Assembly (NCBI GenBank): GCA_905215815.1
Contig: CAJMRN010000074.1
Location: 1-10,073 of the forward strand
Length of the DNA: 10,073 nucleotides
Source of the DNA: an uncultured bacterium
GTDB lineage: Bacteria; Actinomycetota; Coriobacteriia; Coriobacteriales; Coriobacteriaceae
Reading direction: 5' to 3'
The notes below the pieces were generated by a model. The model was not told where the DNA came from, did no database searches, and worked only from the letters and a program-made list of their open reading frames with translations. The stretch's first letter is position 1. The number at the start of each line of letters is the position of its first letter. Shown one piece after another: positions 6,507 to 10,073 of the stretch. Made by a program: the position numbers and the translations under genes.

Positions 6507-7367
6507 CTAGTGAATGGGCTGGTAGCGGGGGCAGTAGCTGATGGCGATGGCGTCGACGCCTACGTGGGTGGCGATGGTGCAGCCGATGGGGCCGGTGCCG
6601 GCGTCTACGTAGTTCTGGCCTGCGAGCGCCTGGTTGACGAGCTCGTGCTCCTCGGCGGCGCCGGTCGTGAGTACGCGCACGCTCGAACCCGGGTGTTCAG
6701 CCAAAAACGCGAGGCAGTCGGCCATGGTGTTGGCGACGATGCGCTTGGCGCCGCGGCCCTTCTTGATGGCCTTGATCTCGCCCGATTTCCACTCCGGCGA
6801 AACGGCTAGGCGAATGTTGAGCATTTGCGTGAGCTGGCCGGCGAGTTTAGGTGCGCGGCCGTTCTTAACGAGGTTCTCGAGCGTGCGGGGAATCAGCAGC
6901 AGGTGGGCGTCGGGCAGCGTCGCGCGGATCTGCGCCTCGGTCTCGTCCAGGCTGCGGCCGTCCTCGCGCATGGCGAGCGCATACTCCACCAGCAGGCCCT
7001 CGGCACCCGAGCCGGTGCGCGAATCGATGCAGCGCACGTCGAGCTCGTGGGTATCGGCCGTCAGGCTGGCGTTGGCATAGCAGGCAGACCACTCGCTGCA
7101 TAGCGAGATAAAGATGGCGCTGTCGTGGCCGTCGGCGCGCACGCGGTCAAAGAGTGCCTTGAACTCGCCGGCGCTCGGCTGCGAGGTGTGCGGCAGCTGC
7201 TCGGTGCCGGCCATGCGCGCGACGTACTCCTGGGCGGTAATCTGCACCTGGTCGAGCAGGTCCTCGCCCTCGATAATCACATGCAGCGGAATCACGTAAA
7301 TGCCGAGCTCTTGGGCGCGGGCGGGGGAGATGTCCGACGTGGAGTCGGTTATGATGGCAAAAGACAT
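6507..7367 (-). CDS. DegV-family fatty-acid-binding protein
   Basis: DegV/FakB proteins are cytoplasmic two-domain proteins that bind a fatty acid. FakB-type members present it to the kinase FakA for phosphorylation; no FakA is seen here, so kinase partnership is unproven. The 286-residue product fits the family length. It shows ITDSTSDI (6-13), TSQPS (61-65), IDSRTGSGAEGLLV (114-127), RTLENLVKNGR (161-171) and a GPIGCTIATHVG segment (259-270). The usual LSGTYQSA-like motif reads CSEWSACYANA (90-100), and the GPGALG that commonly follows the C-terminal His appears as GVDAIA, so the ligand pocket may differ. An AAAGG ribosome site (7375-7379) seven bases upstream sets the start at 7367; an in-frame ATG at 7424 is less likely. 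It is divergent from the phosphatase gene. Confidence 0.92.
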   Translation of the reverse strand: MSFAIITDSTSDISPARAQELGIYVIPLHVIIEGEDLLDQVQITAQEYVARMAGTEQLPHTSQPSAGEFKALFDRVRADGHDSAIFISLCSEWSACYANASLTADTHELDVRCIDSRTGSGAEGLLVEYALAMREDGRSLDETEAQIRATLPDAHLLLIPRTLENLVKNGRAPKLAGQLTQMLNIRLAVSPEWKSGEIKAIKKGRGAKRIVANTMADCLAFLAEHPGSSVRVLTTGAAEEHELVNQALAGQNYVDAGTGPIGCTIATHVGVDAIAISYCPRYQPIH

Positions 7368-7423
7368 AATTGCACCTTTCATTGGGGCGCTTGCGCGCCG
7401 CCTTCTGAGAGCAAAGTGCGACA

Positions 7424-7429
7424 AGTATA
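7424..7429 (-). promoter_or_regulatory. -10 box of the DegV gene
   Basis: On the minus strand this reads TATACT, 56 bases upstream of the DegV start. A TTGAAC exists further upstream but at a spacing of about 23 bases, too long for a standard -35, so only the -10 is called. Confidence 0.4.
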
Positions 7430-7453
7430 GTAGAGTCGTTCCACATTACTAGG

Positions 7454-7474
7454 TTCAATTGTTGAATAGTCAAC
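7454..7474. promoter_or_regulatory. Overlapping small inverted repeats in the divergent spacer
   Basis: TTCAA-TTG-TTGAA (7454-7466) overlaps GTTGA-ATAG-TCAAC (7461-7474) in the AT-rich middle of the 156-base spacer between DegV and the phosphatase. This could be a regulator site serving both genes. Arms of five bases are short, so chance is possible. Confidence 0.25.
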
Positions 7475-7523
7475 AGTTTGAAGTGTCGGTGTGGAAATCG
7501 TCAACTGGGGAAGAGGAATGCCG

Positions 7524-8186
7524 ATGGAGGCGTTGGAGATATGCAGACGGCCGGTCGTGCTGTTCGATTTTGACGGCACGGTGGCAGATACGGGCCGGGC
7601 GGTGATGACCTCGACGCGCAAGACGCTGGCTGCGCGCGGGCTTTCTGAGGCGCAGATGGGTGACCTGCGCCGCATGATCGGGCCACCCCTGTGGAAGAGC
7701 TTTCACGACTTTTACGGCTTTTCCCGCGAGGAGTCGCTGGTTGTGGCCGATGAGTACCGCGCCTTTTTTGATGAACTGGGACCGGAAGAGTACCCCGTGT
7801 TCGATGGGATTCCCGAGCTGCTGGATGGGTTGACCGCCCAGGGCAAGCGTATGGCTGTGGCAACGTCGCGCATGGAGGCAAAGTGCATCGACATGGTGCG
7901 TGAGCTCGGGCTTTCTCAGTTTGAGGCGGTGATTGGCATGAATCCGCCGCAGGGGCGCGAGACCAAGGCCGATTCGGTCCGCGATGCCCTGGCGGCTCTG
8001 GGTGCGGCGGCCGACGATGCCGTGATGATCGGCGATCGCTTTAACGATGTGGAGGGCGCGCACGCGATGGGTGTGCCGTGTATCGGCATCTATTCGGGCG
8101 CGGCGGCGCTGGGGGAGCACGAGGCCGCGGGTGCCGATGCGGTGGTGCACTCGGTGGCCGAGCTTGCTAAACTTTTCGCTATATAA
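7524..8186 (+). CDS. HAD-family phosphatase, phosphoglycolate-phosphatase-like
   Basis: The 220-residue product has all four haloacid-dehalogenase motifs: DFDGTVADT (15-23) with nucleophile Asp15 and acid/base Asp17, VATSR (112-116, motif II Thr or Ser), Lys148 (motif III), and GDRFND (170-175) with Asp171 and Asp175 binding magnesium. The helical cap after motif I contains IGPPL (52-56), typical of Gph/PpaX-like members. It probably removes phosphate from a small metabolite; the substrate is not determined by sequence. Three in-frame ATGs exist (7491, 7518, 7524). GAGGA at 7513-7517 abuts 7518 but is six bases from 7524, so 7524 is chosen. The M20 peptidase follows after 54 bases on the same strand, suggesting an operon, although no functional link is obvious. 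Confidence 0.9.
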   Translation: MEALEICRRPVVLFDFDGTVADTGRAVMTSTRKTLAARGLSEAQMGDLRRMIGPPLWKSFHDFYGFSREESLVVADEYRAFFDELGPEEYPVFDGIPELLDGLTAQGKRMAVATSRMEAKCIDMVRELGLSQFEAVIGMNPPQGRETKADSVRDALAALGAAADDAVMIGDRFNDVEGAHAMGVPCIGIYSGAAALGEHEAAGADAVVHSVAELAKLFAI

Positions 8187-8196
8187 GTATGTGATG

Positions 8197-8222
8197 TGAG
8201 GGGCGGGCACGCTCGCCCCTCA
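8197..8222 (+). other. Intercistronic hairpin before the peptidase ribosome site
   Basis: A 9-bp stem (TGAGGGGCG 8197-8205, CGCCCCTCA 8214-8222) with an eight-base loop lies between the phosphatase stop and the AAGGAGG of the peptidase. No T-run follows, so it is more likely an mRNA stability or translation-modulating element than a terminator. Confidence 0.5.
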
Positions 8223-8240
8223 TTGGTAAGGAGGTCGTCC

Positions 8241-9677
8241 ATGAATCAGGTGGAGCAGAGCGTTACCGAGTATGTCGACGAGGTCTGGGAAGATGTCGTC
8301 GCCGATATCGAGCAGCTGGTGAGTTATCCGTCCGTAGCCGTTGCTGCCGACGCAGAGCCCGGTGCGCCGTTTGGCCGCCCGGTCCGTGATGCGCTCGATT
8401 GCGCGCTCGGCATTGCGCAGAAGCTCGGCTACCAGACGAGCGACGACGAGGGCTATGTGGGCATTGCCGATATCCCTGGCCGCGGCGACAAGCAGCTCGC
8501 GACCATCTGCCACGTGGACGTGGTTCCCGCCGGTCCCGGTTGGAACACCGACCCGTTTGCGATGGAGCGCCGAGAGGGCTGGCTGCTCGGTCGCGGCGTA
8601 ATCGACGACAAGGGCCCGGCGGTGCTGTCGCTCTACGCCGGCGCCTATCTGCTCAAGCACGGCATTACCCCGCGCTATACCTTCCGCGCGCTGCTGGGAT
8701 GCGATGAGGAAGTGGGCATGTCCGACGTTCACCATTATCTGGAGAACCACGCGAACCCCGACTTTCTGTTTACGCCCGATGCCGAGTTCCCGGTTTGTAA
8801 TGCCGAGAAGGGCCAGTTTGGGGCGACGTTTGTGAGTCCCAAGATCGACGGCGGGCGCATTGTGTCCTGGAGCGGCGCCGAAGCGAGCAACGCCATTCCG
8901 TCGCAGTCTATCTGCGAGCTTGCGATTGCCGCCGATGAGCTGCCGGCGCCTGTTGAGAACGCCGACCGCCTGGAGATCACGGCGCTCGGCAACGGGCATG
9001 CGCAGATTTTCGCCCACGGCATTGGCGGTCATGCCTCGATGCCCGAGGGAACAATCAATGCCGTCGGCCTCATCGTGGCGTATCTGCGCGAGGCCGAGGA
9101 TGCGTTTGGTGCGCGCGACGAGCGCCTGCTGACGCCTGCCGAGCACGAGTTTGTCAAGTTTCTGGCCTTTGTGCATGCGGACGCCTATGGCCGCGGCCTG
9201 GGAATCGATGCGACGAGCCCGGCGTTTGGCCCGCTCACCTGCAACCCCGGCGTCATCCGTGTGGTGGATGGCCATATCGAGCAGGTCATCGACGTGCGCT
9301 TCCCCGATAGCACGAGCGCCGATACCATCAGCGAGCAGCTCGAGCCGCTCGTGGGGCGCTTTGACGTGACCTGTCGCGTGGGTCATGCAAAGGTGCCGTT
9401 CTCGGTCTCTGCCGACGATCCGGCCGTGAAAGCGCTGATTGATACCTATAACGAGTTTACGGGTAAGCATGCCGAGCCCTTTGCCATGGGCGGCGGCACG
9501 TACGCGCGCAACTTTGCCCGCGCCGTGTCATTTGGCCCCGAGGAGACCGGCCTGGAGTTGCCCGCATGGGGCGGCCAGATGCATGGCCCCAACGAGTGCG
9601 CCAACGAGGAACAGCTCAAGCAAGCGCTCAAGATCTATATTGTTGCGATCTTAAGGCTCAACGAGCTCGAGCTTTAA
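8241..9677 (+). CDS. M20-family metallo-dipeptidase (PepV/Sapep type)
   Basis: The 478-residue product matches the length of PepV-like dipeptidases, cytoplasmic di-zinc or manganese enzymes that cleave dipeptides. Ligands are visible in order: His91 in CHVDVVPAG, bridging Asp122 in GRGVIDDKGP, catalytic Glu156 and ligand Glu157 in CDEEVGMSD, Asp180 in TPDAEFPV, and His448 in QMHGPNE. The lid-domain motif GIGGHASMPEGTINA (260-274) and the GGGTYAR segment (417-423) complete the family pattern. AAGGAGG at 8228-8234, six bases upstream, selects this start over the in-frame ATG at 8196. There is no signal peptide, so it probably acts on imported peptides. It is likely co-transcribed with the phosphatase. 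The transcript probably ends at or near the stem-loop repeat at 9700-9768. Confidence 0.95.
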   Translation: MNQVEQSVTEYVDEVWEDVVADIEQLVSYPSVAVAADAEPGAPFGRPVRDALDCALGIAQKLGYQTSDDEGYVGIADIPGRGDKQLATICHVDVVPAGPGWNTDPFAMERREGWLLGRGVIDDKGPAVLSLYAGAYLLKHGITPRYTFRALLGCDEEVGMSDVHHYLENHANPDFLFTPDAEFPVCNAEKGQFGATFVSPKIDGGRIVSWSGAEASNAIPSQSICELAIAADELPAPVENADRLEITALGNGHAQIFAHGIGGHASMPEGTINAVGLIVAYLREAEDAFGARDERLLTPAEHEFVKFLAFVHADAYGRGLGIDATSPAFGPLTCNPGVIRVVDGHIEQVIDVRFPDSTSADTISEQLEPLVGRFDVTCRVGHAKVPFSVSADDPAVKALIDTYNEFTGKHAEPFAMGGGTYARNFARAVSFGPEETGLELPAWGGQMHGPNECANEEQLKQALKIYIVAILRLNELEL

Positions 9678-9699
9678 GGTTGCGGCGTTTTGCCAATCT

Positions 9700-9768
9700 A
9701 AGTTGCGGTGGAATAGTTCCTAGAATCGGCTGCCTAACAGCCAAACAGGAACTATTTCACCGCAACTT
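9700..9768. repeat. Stem-loop repeat, copy 3 of 3, after the peptidase gene
   Basis: Arms 9700-9721 and 9747-9768 pair over 22 positions with one mismatch (a G-T wobble), around a loop holding GGCTG-CCTAA-CAGCC. It starts 22 bases after the peptidase stop. The right arm runs into TTTGCTTTTATT, so on the plus strand this copy could work as an intrinsic terminator. Confidence 0.85.
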
Positions 9769-9829
9769 TGCTTTTATTGGTGTAAAAGGTGCGCCATATT
9801 TGGCGCTGGATTGTTATTCGTTTGTAAAG

Positions 9830-9945
9830 CCCTGCCGCGCTTGCGGTAAGGGTTTATCAAATGCCCGTAAGAAACCGCAGTTGGCGCGGGTGCTGCCCGG
9901 TCGGGGTCGTATCTTTCCAAACAGCAAAGCGGGCAGGGTGCCCGC
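9830..9945 (+). promoter_or_regulatory. Hairpin-rich leader of the lipoprotein gene
   Basis: Within the gene-free interval 9678-9970, after the repeat, there are three hairpins: CCCTGCCGC / GCGGTAAGGG (about 9830-9853, imperfect), CGGG-TGCTG-CCCG (9888-9900), and a perfect GCGGGCA-GGG-TGCCCGC (9929-9945). CTGCCCG (9894-9900) can also pair with CGGGCAG (9930-9936), which would exclude both small hairpins. I do not recognise a known riboswitch. No confident promoter was found. Confidence 0.35.
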
Positions 9946-9970
9946 GATTCGCATGTACGAAAGGAAGATC

Positions 9971-10073
9971 ATGCTCGATCAGGCTTATTCTCGTCGTCAG
10001 TTCCTCGGCCTTGCTGGTGGTCTTGCCAGCATCGTCGGTCTCGGTCTCGTTGGCTGCGGCGGCGCAGGCGCAT
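9971..10073 (+). CDS. Tat-exported lipoprotein, N-terminal part only
   Basis: Only the first 34 codons are in the window; the gene runs off the right edge. They encode a twin-arginine signal, SRRQFLGLAGG, a hydrophobic stretch, and a lipobox LVGC followed by GGAGA. The mature protein should start at that Cys (residue 26), be lipid-modified and sit on the outside of the membrane. Such signals are common on solute-binding lipoproteins of ABC transporters in this group, but nothing of the mature domain is visible, so the substrate and even the family are unknown. AAGGA (9961-9965 region), five bases upstream, supports the start. The leader is unusually rich in hairpins. Confidence 0.8.
   Translation, partial: MLDQAYSRRQFLGLAGGLASIVGLGLVGCGGAGA

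Noticed and set aside
8220..9470. A 416-codon minus-strand open frame opposite the M20 peptidase
   Set aside because: The plus strand encodes a complete metallopeptidase with all metal ligands; the antisense frame is a high-GC artefact.

Overview
The window looks like chromosomal DNA from a GC-rich Coriobacteriia member, most likely Collinsella. That is an inference from base composition, the mix of proteins (DegV, PepV-like M20 peptidase, Tat-type lipoprotein, short-chain dehydrogenase) and two families of dispersed intergenic repeats; no 16S or other marker gene is present. There are nine protein-coding genes, the last cut by the window edge. I see no RNA genes, intact insertion sequence, prophage or CRISPR array.

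Layout. Positions 1-298 hold no gene, only a decayed repeat (41-177) and a long stem-loop repeat (207-272). A minus-strand gene (299-2068) encodes an acidic, coiled-coil protein with a C-terminal membrane anchor. It is divergent from a plus-strand short-chain dehydrogenase (2357-3157) that resembles clostridial NADP-dependent 12alpha-hydroxysteroid dehydrogenases and has an extra insert in its nucleotide-binding loop. Two strong hairpins follow, then a second copy of the decayed repeat and the tgt promoter. tgt (3581-4720) makes the queuosine-pathway tRNA-guanine transglycosylase. A structured leader with a terminator-like hairpin precedes a LOG-family phosphoribohydrolase (4931-5689). A RelB/DinJ-YafQ-type toxin-antitoxin pair (5803-6413) follows, headed by a perfect 36-bp palindrome.

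A second stem-loop repeat (6429-6491) sits between the toxin and a convergent DegV-family lipid-binding protein (6507-7367, minus). Divergent from DegV is a probable two-gene operon: a HAD-family phosphatase (7524-8186) and an M20/PepV-type dipeptidase (8241-9677). A third stem-loop repeat (9700-9768) closes that operon. After a hairpin-rich leader, the window ends inside the signal peptide of a Tat-exported lipoprotein (from 9971).

The genes are mostly independent single-gene units, not one pathway. The strongest non-coding signals are the three stem-loop repeats, all placed 3' of genes, whose stems differ by paired compensatory changes, and the toxin-antitoxin palindrome. The most interesting coding signal is the hydroxysteroid-dehydrogenase-like enzyme. 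I found no clear evidence for a wholly new multi-gene system.
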